Shown piece by piece: positions 10,101 through 18,432 of a DNA stretch of 64,000 nucleotides. Origin of the DNA: Hymenobacter wooponensis (GTDB taxonomy: Bacteria; Bacteroidota; Bacteroidia; Cytophagales; Hymenobacteraceae). Under the pieces are notes generated by a model. The model saw nothing but the letters and a program-made list of their open reading frames with translations. It ran no database searches and had not been told where the DNA came from. The DNA is taken from NCBI RefSeq assembly GCF_004745865.1, contig NZ_SRKZ01000004.1, positions 248,001-312,000 of the forward strand, in the 5' to 3' direction. Every line of letters begins with the position of its first letter. Within the stretch, counting starts at the first letter, position 1. Both the position numbers and the translations under genes were made by a program.

Positions 10101-11447
10101 TTATTCAAACTTGACCCAGTCTATGGCAATGGGGGTGTTTGTTTTGGCGGAAACGACTAGCGTGTGCGTACCGGGCTTGAAGGTTGACAAGGGCGTTTTT
10201 ACCTCCTGCCACTGGCTGCCCTTTGGCACCATTACCTGAGCTAGCAGTGGGCCCGTTGCCCCATCGGTGCGCAGCTGCACCGTGGCCCCCGCGGCGGCCT
10301 GCACGCGCAGCGTCACCGTTTTAAGGGCCTGTTTGCCGAAGGCTACGCCGTTGTACTGCACCCAGCCCTGGTTATCGGCAAACACCGTTTTCCAGCCTTG
10401 GAACGTGTTGGCCGTGTCTAGAAAGGCAATAGAAGCGCCACGGCTGCTCAGGCGGCTGTAGCGGTCCAGTTGAATTTTCTGGCGGGCGTCGGTGAGGCCT
10501 ACGCCGCGCAGGCTGGGCACCACTTTACGAATGGCCCCGTTGGGCTCGAAAAACAGGCTATCCAGCCGAACAGACCGGCTCTTGTCGAAGGCGGGCGACA
10601 AGTCGTTGTGGTGGTAGAACAGGTACCACTGGTTGTTGAAGGGCAGAATGGAATGGTGATTGGTCCAGCAGCCAGTCGGCGACTCGTCCATGATGACACC
10701 CTTCACCGTGAATGGGCCTAGCGGGCTGGTGCTAGTGGCATATTCGAGGCGCTCCGTCTTATTCTCCACGTGCGGATACGTGAGGTAATAGATACCCTTG
10801 CGCTCAAACACAAACGGTCCTTCTTTCAGGCCTTTGGTGGGCAACTCACCCAGCGTAACGGGTTCCGAGGCCAGCTCCAGCATGTTTGGCTTGAGCTTGG
10901 CGGCGTAAATGTTACCCTGCGACCAGTAGAGGTAGGCCTGCCCATCCTTATCAATCAACACGTTGGGGTCGATGCCCCGCACCCCCTTGATGGGCTGCGG
11001 CTCGGGCACAAAGGGTCCGGTAGGCTTATCGGCCACGGCCACCCCTACCGTGAAGCCCTTGTTGATGGTAGTATCCTTGGGGGTAGTTGGGAAGTAGAAA
11101 TAGTACTTGCCGTTGCGGGCAATGCAGTCGGGGGCCCACATGCTGTAGCTGTCGGGCTTCACCCAAGGCACCTTGTTTTGGGTCACGATGACGCCGTGGT
11201 CGGTCCAGTCGGTGAGATTGGCGGAGGAAAACACGTGGTAGTCCTCCATGCAAAACCATCCCACGCGCCCACGCTCAGGGGTAGCCAGAATGTCGTGCGA
11301 AGGATACACGTACACACGCCCATTGAACACCCGCGCCGTGGGGTCGGCCGTGAACTGATTGGCAATAAACGGGTTTTGCGCTGTGGCCGTGCCTCCCAGC
11401 AGGAGCGCTACTGCGCCCAACATATAAGGCAGCTTACGATATAGCAT
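10101..11447 (-). CDS. GH43 arabinofuranosidase-like enzyme with C-terminal CBM6
   Basis: Likely removes arabinofuranose from arabinoxylan. Signal peptide at 1-23 (LLLGGTATAQ). The GH43 propeller (about 24-310) shows FTADPTARVFNGRVYVYPSHD with the base Asp, RGIDPNVLIDKDGQAYLYW and LKEGPFVFERKGIYYLTY with the acid Glu. Residues about 345-448 form a CBM6: FADNQGWVQYNGVAFG, TVTLRVQAAAGATVQLR and a final TPIAIDWVKFE. The GH43-CBM6 arrangement is that of arabinoxylan arabinofuranohydrolases acting on mono-substituted xylose (AXH-m type), though this is family knowledge and not proof of linkage. The stop is only 12 bp from the next gene upstream in the operon order (11460), indicating tight co-transcription. 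Confidence 0.88.
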   Translation of the reverse strand: MLYRKLPYMLGAVALLLGGTATAQNPFIANQFTADPTARVFNGRVYVYPSHDILATPERGRVGWFCMEDYHVFSSANLTDWTDHGVIVTQNKVPWVKPDSYSMWAPDCIARNGKYYFYFPTTPKDTTINKGFTVGVAVADKPTGPFVPEPQPIKGVRGIDPNVLIDKDGQAYLYWSQGNIYAAKLKPNMLELASEPVTLGELPTKGLKEGPFVFERKGIYYLTYPHVENKTERLEYATSTSPLGPFTVKGVIMDESPTGCWTNHHSILPFNNQWYLFYHHNDLSPAFDKSRSVRLDSLFFEPNGAIRKVVPSLRGVGLTDARQKIQLDRYSRLSSRGASIAFLDTANTFQGWKTVFADNQGWVQYNGVAFGKQALKTVTLRVQAAAGATVQLRTDGATGPLLAQVMVPKGSQWQEVKTPLSTFKPGTHTLVVSAKTNTPIAIDWVKFE

Positions 11448-11459
11448 GGAGCTAGGGGG

Positions 11460-13049
11460 TTACTTGGTTCCGGTGGTAGTGTCCGCAATGCGGAAATAGT
11501 CGAAGTCGGCGTAGCCGCCGGCAGCCTTGGTGGCGTAGTTGAACAGCCCAAACCGGTAGCCCATAAAATGCGGCAGCGTGTAGGCCATCTTGAGCGGCGC
11601 CCCAATGGCTTGCCAGGCTTTCCCGTCGAGGCTATAGTAAAAAGTGGCCACGTCCTTGCGCTCCGTGAAGTCACATTCGGCTTTGAAATAGACGGTAGAC
11701 TGCGTCAGCGGCAGGCGTTGCAGCTCCACGGGCTTCTCCGACTCTGCGCTAACCATGACAATGGATTTGGCGCCGTTGCGGTAGTCCACTCCTATTAAGC
11801 CGTACCGTTTTTGCAGTAGGGCTAGGCCAGCAAAGTCACCGTCCTTGAGGTGCGATATATCCAAGGCAGTAGTGCCGGCGCAAGTGGGCCCGACGGTTCG
11901 CTGGGTTAGCGTGTTGCGGGCCAGCAGAAATGTGGTATCTACCCGCCCCGTTTTCAGGCGCAGGTAGCCGGGGCGGTCGGTGAGCGACCAGAGGGAGTTT
12001 TCGGGATTGTGGTTCCACTGCCACACCAGCGGCAGAGCGGGCTCGCCCTTGCGCCGGCTAAACTCATCCGACGCCACCAGGCCTGGTATCAGGCCTTTAC
12101 TGGCAGGAAGGTAGAGGGTTTGGGGCACCTTGCCATTCACGCCCAGCACCGGCCAGCCATCAGTCCATGTCACGGGCACCAAATACGGAATGCGGCCCAC
12201 AGCTCCGTAGTCGCGGAACAGGTAGGAAAACCACCGCCCATCGGGTGTGTCGATGAGGCCGCTCTGCGCCACGCCCAGGTCTTGCAGTGCCACCCGGCCT
12301 TCGTAGGGACCCGTAAGCTTATCGGCCCGGTGCACCACCACCGTACGCATGCCGCCCTTAGGCCAGGTGATGTTGAAGAGGTAGTACTTACCCTTGATTT
12401 TGAACAGCTGCGAGCCTTCGGCGGGCAAGCCGAGGTTGGGGCCGGCCGGAGCGCTGGCGTTTTCAATCAGCACCTGCTCCGTGGCACCGGGTTTCACACC
12501 GGAGGCGTCGGCCGTGAGCTCAATCAGCCGCAACTTGCCGGCTCCATACACCAAGTACACGCGGCCATCGTCGTCAAAAAACAAGGAATGGTCGTGGTAG
12601 CTCGGCTTGAACGACACCGCTTTCCAGGGGCCCTTTTCGATATTCTTGGTGGAATACACGTAGGTTTTGCCGGTCGTTTGGGCGAAAGTCGAGACGTAGT
12701 ACATGCCCTGATGGAACCGTAAGCTACTCGCCCACGAGCCCCGCCCGTAGGTGCTCTTGCCGTTGCGAAGCGTCAGCTCATCGAGGCCACCCAGCGTGTC
12801 GGAGGCGTAGCTGACCAGATGCCAGTTTACCAGGTCCGTTGACTTCATAATGGGCACGCCCGGACTCATGTGCATGGTGGTGCTGCTCATGTAGTAGGTA
12901 TTGCCCACCCGAATTATGGCCATATCTGGCACGTCGGCGAAGATGACCGGGTTTTGCGCCTGCTTCACTTGCGCAACCAGCGGCGAAACAGAAGTTGAGG
13001 CAAGGGCTATTCCGAAGACGATAGCACTTCGCTTTATGGAGTAAGGCAT
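11460..13049 (-). CDS. GH43 beta-xylosidase/arabinofuranosidase with C-terminal beta-sandwich
   Basis: A 529-residue GH43 enzyme with the C-terminal concanavalin-like domain (GH43_C2) found in exo-acting beta-xylosidases and arabinofuranosidases. Signal peptide near 1-27. The catalytic base lies in FADVPDMAIIRVGNTYYMSST and is followed by MHMSPGVPIMKSTDLVNW, a combination typical of subfamily GH43_12. The acidic residue region LPAEGSQLFKIKGKYYLF holds the general acid. The C-terminal domain runs from about 330 with QWNHNPENSLWSL to ADFDYFRIAD. I use the ATG at 13049; the frame opens with a GTG three codons earlier, which is less likely. It sits 25 bp after the GH8 gene and 12 bp before the GH43-CBM6 gene. 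Confidence 0.87.
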   Translation of the reverse strand: MPYSIKRSAIVFGIALASTSVSPLVAQVKQAQNPVIFADVPDMAIIRVGNTYYMSSTTMHMSPGVPIMKSTDLVNWHLVSYASDTLGGLDELTLRNGKSTYGRGSWASSLRFHQGMYYVSTFAQTTGKTYVYSTKNIEKGPWKAVSFKPSYHDHSLFFDDDGRVYLVYGAGKLRLIELTADASGVKPGATEQVLIENASAPAGPNLGLPAEGSQLFKIKGKYYLFNITWPKGGMRTVVVHRADKLTGPYEGRVALQDLGVAQSGLIDTPDGRWFSYLFRDYGAVGRIPYLVPVTWTDGWPVLGVNGKVPQTLYLPASKGLIPGLVASDEFSRRKGEPALPLVWQWNHNPENSLWSLTDRPGYLRLKTGRVDTTFLLARNTLTQRTVGPTCAGTTALDISHLKDGDFAGLALLQKRYGLIGVDYRNGAKSIVMVSAESEKPVELQRLPLTQSTVYFKAECDFTERKDVATFYYSLDGKAWQAIGAPLKMAYTLPHFMGYRFGLFNYATKAAGGYADFDYFRIADTTTGTK

Positions 13050-13074
13050 GGCAAACACTACCGTTGCAAGTGGT

Positions 13075-14382
13075 TTAGTGGTGAGGTGCAGGCTTGATAG
13101 CTTGGTAGTTGCCGCTTAGGTGCATCAGGCTGAATAAGTACAGCAGGCCATCGTAATAGGGGTCGAAATAGCCGTCTTCGTACGGTGCCAGTTTGGCGTT
13201 CCACACTGCGTGCACAAAGTCCAGCTTCTGCTTATCCTGACTTGCCAGCGAAGCCGCGGCCGAGGTAGCTACCAGGCCTAGCGAATGCCGGAGCTTCTTG
13301 ACGTCGCCGGCTTGCAGAATGAAATCCGGCCGCGAGCCATCCACGTTGAACTGGTCTTCGAAGGTGTTGATGCCCTTGCTGCGCAGAAACCCCTGGAAAC
13401 GCTGGGCGTATTGCTCCTGCCAGGCCTTATCCTTGCCAAACCACACGTAGTCCATGGCAATGTTCATGGGTACCCGCCAGGAGTCGTAGCGGAAGGCGGG
13501 CGGCGCCCACTTGGTAGCGTGGGGCTTCCCACTGAACTCGGTGTAGTCGTAGTTGAGGCCGGTTACGGGGTTACAGGCGCGGTGCAGAAACGCCCGCGAG
13601 GTATCGGCGCAGGCGCGGTAAAACTGCTCGTGCCCGTCGTTGGCATACTCGGCCCACACCTCCAGAAAAGCCGGCAGATGGTACGAGGGGTCGGTCCAGT
13701 TATACATGTCTCCCACCGGCACAAAAGATATTTGCTTGTGCTGGGTGTTGATCAGGTTATAGACGTCGCCGGTGCCATCCTTCTTCCACATGGCATCCAG
13801 AATGTTGCGCGCTTCCTTATAGTAGTTGATGCCGGTAGTATTGCCCCAGCGGTTGGAGGCAAACAGCAGGCTGGTTACGAAGTACAGCTCCCCATCGGAG
13901 GCCGGCCCTTCGGAGTTGCGCTTCATGGTGGCCGGGTTGATGCTCCAGGCAAAATAGCCCTTCAAAGGCCCCTCTTGGTGCTGCAGGTATTTCTTCGACC
14001 AGCGCCAAATGCGGTCAAACACCTCCTTCTTGTTGAGCTGCACCGCCACCATCAGGCCATACGAAACCCCTTCGGTCCGGACGTCGTGGTTCTTCAAGTC
14101 CGACACGTAGGCCATGGAGTCGCCCACCTCGAAGTACACCCGGTTAGGCCCTTCAAACACGTCGTGGTAAGCCTGCGTCACCTTCTTGTCGATGTCGGCT
14201 TGGCTATAGCCCGCTTCCCGCAGCAGGTTGGGGTACTGCCCGGTGTAAAACGCCCCTTTGCGGGGCGGCTTAGCCGGTTTGGGGAGGCGCTGAGCCGTGC
14301 TGCTGCCTAGGCCTATGCATAGCACACACACCAGCAGACAGATGCTCTTGCTACGTTGAAAAAATTTAAGATACAGGTTCAT
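13075..14382 (-). CDS. GH8 xylanase / reducing-end exo-oligoxylanase
   Basis: A secreted GH8 enzyme of 435 residues, so an inverting (alpha/alpha)6-barrel. Signal peptide at 1-31 (VCVLCIGLGSSTAQ). The acid is E104 in VRTEGVSYGLMVAVQL; other GH8 landmarks are YFAWSINP, EGPASDGELYFVTSLLFAS with D163, WTDPSYHLPAFLEVW and YDSWRVPMNIAMDYVWFG. In xylan loci GH8 members are usually reducing-end xylose-releasing exo-oligoxylanases (Rex), which would complement the GH10 endoxylanase and the non-reducing-end GH43 enzymes; a cellulase or endo-xylanase role is less likely by context. The 90-bp gap before it (14383-14472) shows no clear promoter, so it probably shares the operon transcript. Confidence 0.88.
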   Translation of the reverse strand: MNLYLKFFQRSKSICLLVCVLCIGLGSSTAQRLPKPAKPPRKGAFYTGQYPNLLREAGYSQADIDKKVTQAYHDVFEGPNRVYFEVGDSMAYVSDLKNHDVRTEGVSYGLMVAVQLNKKEVFDRIWRWSKKYLQHQEGPLKGYFAWSINPATMKRNSEGPASDGELYFVTSLLFASNRWGNTTGINYYKEARNILDAMWKKDGTGDVYNLINTQHKQISFVPVGDMYNWTDPSYHLPAFLEVWAEYANDGHEQFYRACADTSRAFLHRACNPVTGLNYDYTEFSGKPHATKWAPPAFRYDSWRVPMNIAMDYVWFGKDKAWQEQYAQRFQGFLRSKGINTFEDQFNVDGSRPDFILQAGDVKKLRHSLGLVATSAAASLASQDKQKLDFVHAVWNAKLAPYEDGYFDPYYDGLLYLFSLMHLSGNYQAIKPAPHH

Positions 14383-14472
14383 CGACTAATCCTCGGGATG
14401 TGACTGCGTGTATGCTAATCATTAGAGTGGCCTACTTGCGGCATGTTGACCAGGGAGCCCGCTGGTATAGGC

Positions 14473-16401
14473 CTAGGGCTGCACCACAAAGCCACCCTTT
14501 GCGGGCAGCGTTACGCTAACGGTGCTCCCCCCCACGAGCCGAGTGCTGAAGCTGCGGTTGGTGTCCCCGTCAGTAATGAGTGTGCCGCTCTTTAGGCCTA
14601 GCTTGCTGAGGTCAACTTGAATGGTTTTGGGCGCGTCGGTGGCGTTGATGCCGGCCACATACCAGGCGCCGCCGGGCGCCTGCCGGGCCAGCACTGCGTA
14701 CTGACCGGGGTAACCGTCGAGCAGTTTCACATCGGCCCAGCGCGGCGGCAGCTTCTTCACGAAGTCCTGCACATAGGCGGGCTGCGCGGCCATGCCCTCG
14801 GGCACTTCGGCGTAGTGTTGAATACCCGACTGGAACAGTACCGACAACGCCAACTCAAACGCATTGGAGGTGCGGCGCTCCTTACCCCGAATCTCCGAGA
14901 AGGCCATGGGCGTGAAGTCCATCGGGCCCACGGCGTTACGGGTGAAGGGCAGCGTAGCGCAGTGAGTAGCCTCCTGGTCGGTGTTGTGCTGGTCGAAGGT
15001 CAGAAACTCGAAGCCCTTCACGGCTTCCATGGTCATCAGGTTGGGATAGGTCCGGTTCCAGCCCCGCGGGATGGTGGTGCCGTGGAAGTTCACCAACAGC
15101 CCGGCCTGGGCGGCATCGACGAGCAAGTCCTGGTAGTAGTTCATAAACGACTGCCCATCGCCTCCGAAGAAGTCGATTTTGACCCCGGCCACGCCCATCT
15201 GCTTGATGCGGGCAAACTCCTTGCGCCGACTTTCGGGCTCAAACAGCACGTTGGTGGGCGTTTGTGGGGCCTCGTTCCAGTGCCCGTTTGAGTTGTACCA
15301 CACCAACAGGCCTACGTTTTTGGAACGCGCATATTGGGCTAGCTCCTGGGTTTTATCGTAGCCAATTTGCTTGTCCCAAAGCGCATCGACGAGGCAGTAG
15401 CGCCAGCCCATGTTGGCCGCGTAGTCGATGAAGCGGCGCTGCACGTCGTAGGTGGTGTTCTGGTCACCCATCAGCACCCACGACCACGACGATTTGCCCG
15501 GCGCATCGGTGAGCACGGGCGTTTTAGCAGGCGCACTCAGGTCCGTTGTCAGCGTCGACTCTACGATAGGGGCCAGCGAGTTGCCTACCACCACCACGCG
15601 CCAAGGCGTGCGCCACGGCAGGCGGCTTTCGGGTAGCAGGGCCGCGTCGGGTGTGGTTTTTTCGGGCGGCTGCGGGAAGGCCACAGCGTACTCAGCATCT
15701 GGCGACTCGTGGGCCAGGTGGGTGCCGGCGTAGTTGCGGCCCATACCGGCCTCGGTCAGCAGCACCCAGTGCCCGTTGGTTTCAAACAAGGCCGGAAACG
15801 ACCACCCCTGCCCGATGGTCGACGGTGTGCCGGCCGCTATGCCACGCTGGTAATTCTCCTCGTACGAGGGCTGGGTATTGGCAAAGCCAGTCTGGGCCTT
15901 GGCATGTGGGTGCAACCAGCCTTTAGCGCTAGCGGGCAGGTGAAAAGAGGTGGCTTCGGTTGTAATGCGCTGCACTTCCTGGCTGTTGCCTTCCACTAAG
16001 TATTGAAACGCTACCCCATCGTTGGATACCTGAAAGACCACGCTCAACTGCGGCCCACTGGCCTGGCTCTTGAAGTGCACTACCCGCCGGTTGGCTCGGT
16101 AGCTGCAGTTAGCCCGCTTATCCGTGGTGAGCTGGTAGTCATCGGTTACGGCTTCTACCTTATCGGCCTTCGTCAGCTTTAGCCCCCGTGTGAGGTCGGC
16201 ACCGGCGAGTTGCAGGCCTAGGCGTGAGGGGCGCAGCAGCTCCGCCTGCCCGTAGCGCACGGCATAGGTTGGCTGGCCCTGGGGGGTTACATCTACGGTC
16301 ACCTGCACAGCCCCATCGGGACTAGCAATACGGATAGGCTTGGCAGCCTGAGCCGCGGTGAGTGGAAGCACGAGCAGGCAAATAAATGGGTAGAGGCGCA
16401 T
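14473..16401 (-). CDS. GH97 retaining-type glycosidase (alpha-galactosidase-like)
   Basis: A SusB-family protein of 642 residues with signal peptide MRLYPFICLLVLPLTAAQA, the N-terminal GH97 beta-supersandwich (about 25-275), the barrel (about 290-540) and a C-terminal beta-domain. The residue after VAGVKI is D410 in KIDFFGGDGQ, followed by E459 in TMEAVKGFEF. In GH97 an Asp nucleophile at this site marks the retaining group, which includes alpha-galactosidases, whereas SusB-type alpha-glucosidases invert with a Glu base. In a glucuronoxylan locus it could remove galactose linked to glucuronic acid or to other side chains before GH67 acts. The substrate is an inference; family and mechanism group rest on visible residues. 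Confidence 0.88.
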   Translation of the reverse strand: MRLYPFICLLVLPLTAAQAAKPIRIASPDGAVQVTVDVTPQGQPTYAVRYGQAELLRPSRLGLQLAGADLTRGLKLTKADKVEAVTDDYQLTTDKRANCSYRANRRVVHFKSQASGPQLSVVFQVSNDGVAFQYLVEGNSQEVQRITTEATSFHLPASAKGWLHPHAKAQTGFANTQPSYEENYQRGIAAGTPSTIGQGWSFPALFETNGHWVLLTEAGMGRNYAGTHLAHESPDAEYAVAFPQPPEKTTPDAALLPESRLPWRTPWRVVVVGNSLAPIVESTLTTDLSAPAKTPVLTDAPGKSSWSWVLMGDQNTTYDVQRRFIDYAANMGWRYCLVDALWDKQIGYDKTQELAQYARSKNVGLLVWYNSNGHWNEAPQTPTNVLFEPESRRKEFARIKQMGVAGVKIDFFGGDGQSFMNYYQDLLVDAAQAGLLVNFHGTTIPRGWNRTYPNLMTMEAVKGFEFLTFDQHNTDQEATHCATLPFTRNAVGPMDFTPMAFSEIRGKERRTSNAFELALSVLFQSGIQHYAEVPEGMAAQPAYVQDFVKKLPPRWADVKLLDGYPGQYAVLARQAPGGAWYVAGINATDAPKTIQVDLSKLGLKSGTLITDGDTNRSFSTRLVGGSTVSVTLPAKGGFVVQP

Positions 16402-16437
16402 AGAAGGAGGATGAGAGCGTAGCTATTGGGCTGCGTA

Positions 16438-18114
16438 CTATTTCTTATACATGGGGTCGTGGCCCTCGTACTTCAGCCACTTAAAGGAGGCAGTGTTGGT
16501 AGTAGGCTGCCCGGCCGATGTGCCGTACATGCCGTACAGGCAGCCAATAAAGCCTCCCGCTACCTGCGTGCTCAGGAAGCGCGCGTCTACCTTGTCTTTC
16601 AGCAGCGTGTAGTTTTTACCGTCCTCCGAAAAGCGGAAGCTGTAGGTGTCGCCATCCGCATTGATGCGCAGCTGCACCTTACCGGCCGCCGCTTTCAGGG
16701 GCGCTTTCGCCAGCAGTTCGGTGTTCTTAGCGTCGGCCGTGCTCTTCAGCAGCTGCACGACGGGCTTACCGTTCTCAACAGATTTGCAGAGGTAGTAGAA
16801 GTGCTTCTCGTCTTGAAAAGCTACCAGGCCAGCCGTTTCATTGGCCGCCTTGGCTGAAAAGGTCAGCTCCGTTTCGGCGCTGCCGTACATGTGCTGCTGC
16901 CGCTTGCCGATGAAGGCTGGGTTGCCGAGCTCTGCGCACGTTTCGGGCTTTAGCTTAAGGGTGAGGCCTTTTGCTTTGCTCAGGGAGAAATTGGTGCTAT
17001 CCACCGTGCGCAGGAACAGCAGCGCTGGGTCTAGCTGCTTCTCGAAGGTGAGCGTGTAGGCAAAGTTGCCGCTCTGAGGCAGAGCGCCGGGCTGCTTCAC
17101 CTCAGGAAAGTTGGCCTTGTAGGAGTATTGCACTCCATTAGGCCCGGGGTCCATAACGGGCCACTCGTCTTTCCACACTACGGGCACAATGAAGGTCTCG
17201 CGCCCGGTATTATAGAAATTGCCTTCGTAGGGCCGCACGGCCAGGAAAATAGCGTACGTCTTGCCATCCGGGCCTTCCACAAACTGGGCATGCCCCGCCG
17301 AGGTAATAGGGTCTTTACGGTCTTTGGGCAACTCCCGCTGCGAGAGAATGGGGTTTTTCTCGTAAGGCACAAACGGCCCCAGGGGCGCCTTGCTACGGAA
17401 TACCACCTCCGTATGGTTGACCGACGTGCCGCCTTCGGCCGCGTAGAGGTAATACCAGTCGCCCCGCTTCATAAGGTGCGGGCCTTCAATCCAGACGGGC
17501 TTCTTGCTCAGGTCTACCCCTCCGTTCACCACAATTTTTGCCTCGCCTACGGTTTGCAGCGTTTTCGGATTCAGCTCGATAATCTTGATGGAGCGGTGTC
17601 CGTCGTACAGTGGCTTGTTGTCTGGCGGGTCGCTGTTGTAGATGACGTAGGCCTTGTCGCCCTCGAAATACAGCGAGGGGTCGATGCCTTTCACCTCAGG
17701 CAAGAAAGTCGGGTTACTCCACGGCCCAGCGGGGTTTTTAGCCGTCACTACAAAGTTGCCTTTGTGGTCGATGAGCGTGCAGGTGACATAGTAGGTGCCA
17801 TTGTGGTACTCAATGGCTGGCGCGAATAACCCGCGAGTCATTCGGTCGCCCAGAAAATTCATTTGTGAAGGGCGGCTGATGACATTGCCGATTTGTTTCC
17901 AATTTTTCAGGTCTTTGCTCTGAAAAACCGGAATGCCGGGGAAGTAAGAAAAAGTGGAGTTCACCAGGTAGTAATCCTTCCCTACCCGAATAACGCTTGG
18001 GTCAGGATAAAACCCCGATAAAATTGGGTTGGTGAGGTCAAACGATTGTGCTAGTATGGTTGCGCTTTGCAACAAGCAGACGATAGACGCAAGTACAAGG
18101 CCTTTTCTCTTCAT
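16438..18114 (-). CDS. GH43 beta-xylosidase with C-terminal beta-sandwich
   Basis: A 558-residue exo-acting GH43 enzyme. From the ATG at 18114 there is a clear signal peptide (MKRKGLVLASIVCLLQSATI). The longer open frame adds 61 residues of unlikely composition, so I reject it. The catalytic base lies in LSGFYPDPSVIRVGKDYYLV, the tuning Asp in EVKGIDPSLYFEGDKAYVIY, and the acid Glu in KPVWIEGPHLMKRGDWYYLY. The STFSYFPGIPVFQSKDLKNW stretch is typical of beta-xylosidase-type GH43. Residues from about 325 form the GH43_C2 concanavalin-like domain (ETAGLVAFQDEKHFYYLCKS). It is the first enzyme gene after susD, separated by 318 bp with a hairpin, so its transcript may be weaker than that of susCD. 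Confidence 0.88.
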   Translation of the reverse strand: MKRKGLVLASIVCLLQSATILAQSFDLTNPILSGFYPDPSVIRVGKDYYLVNSTFSYFPGIPVFQSKDLKNWKQIGNVISRPSQMNFLGDRMTRGLFAPAIEYHNGTYYVTCTLIDHKGNFVVTAKNPAGPWSNPTFLPEVKGIDPSLYFEGDKAYVIYNSDPPDNKPLYDGHRSIKIIELNPKTLQTVGEAKIVVNGGVDLSKKPVWIEGPHLMKRGDWYYLYAAEGGTSVNHTEVVFRSKAPLGPFVPYEKNPILSQRELPKDRKDPITSAGHAQFVEGPDGKTYAIFLAVRPYEGNFYNTGRETFIVPVVWKDEWPVMDPGPNGVQYSYKANFPEVKQPGALPQSGNFAYTLTFEKQLDPALLFLRTVDSTNFSLSKAKGLTLKLKPETCAELGNPAFIGKRQQHMYGSAETELTFSAKAANETAGLVAFQDEKHFYYLCKSVENGKPVVQLLKSTADAKNTELLAKAPLKAAAGKVQLRINADGDTYSFRFSEDGKNYTLLKDKVDARFLSTQVAGGFIGCLYGMYGTSAGQPTTNTASFKWLKYEGHDPMYKK

Positions 18115-18345
18115 GCTATTTCTATGAGCGTGTGTAAGCGTTTGGTTAGGTAAGGTATAGGCCAGTGTCAGAAATACTTCATTGGGTGCCGGCGGTACTA
18201 GACATGATGAGGATAGGGCCTTACTATTTTGCAGCTCGTCATTTAATTGGCAGAGTCCCGGTGCAGACGCTTCCTCCTGCGCATCATTACAGGCCACTCG
18301 TGTATTACTGGCTTATGTATCGTCTTACTTTCTAGCAAAAAAGAG

Positions 18346-18397
18346 AAGCGTGCCTAGTAACATAGGCCCAAAGACCTAACTGCTACCAAGCACGCTT
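18346..18397 (-). terminator. Hairpin in the gap after susD
   Basis: AAGCGTGC (18346-18353) pairs with GCACGCTT (18390-18397) around a long 36-nt loop. It stands in the 318-bp gap 18115-18432 between susD and the GH43 gene; I see no gene in this gap. A read-through structure here would fit the usual excess of susCD transcript over downstream enzymes. The long loop makes it a weak case. Confidence 0.35.
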
Positions 18398-18432
18398 GCT
18401 CATGGGTTGCCGCTACTGAGTAGCGTCACCTG

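Noticed and set aside
13285..14310. 341-residue rightward open frame opposite the GH8 gene
   Set aside because: Long but antisense to a clear GH8 gene; composition rich in Val, Gly, His and Arg is the usual complement artefact of GC-rich coding DNA.
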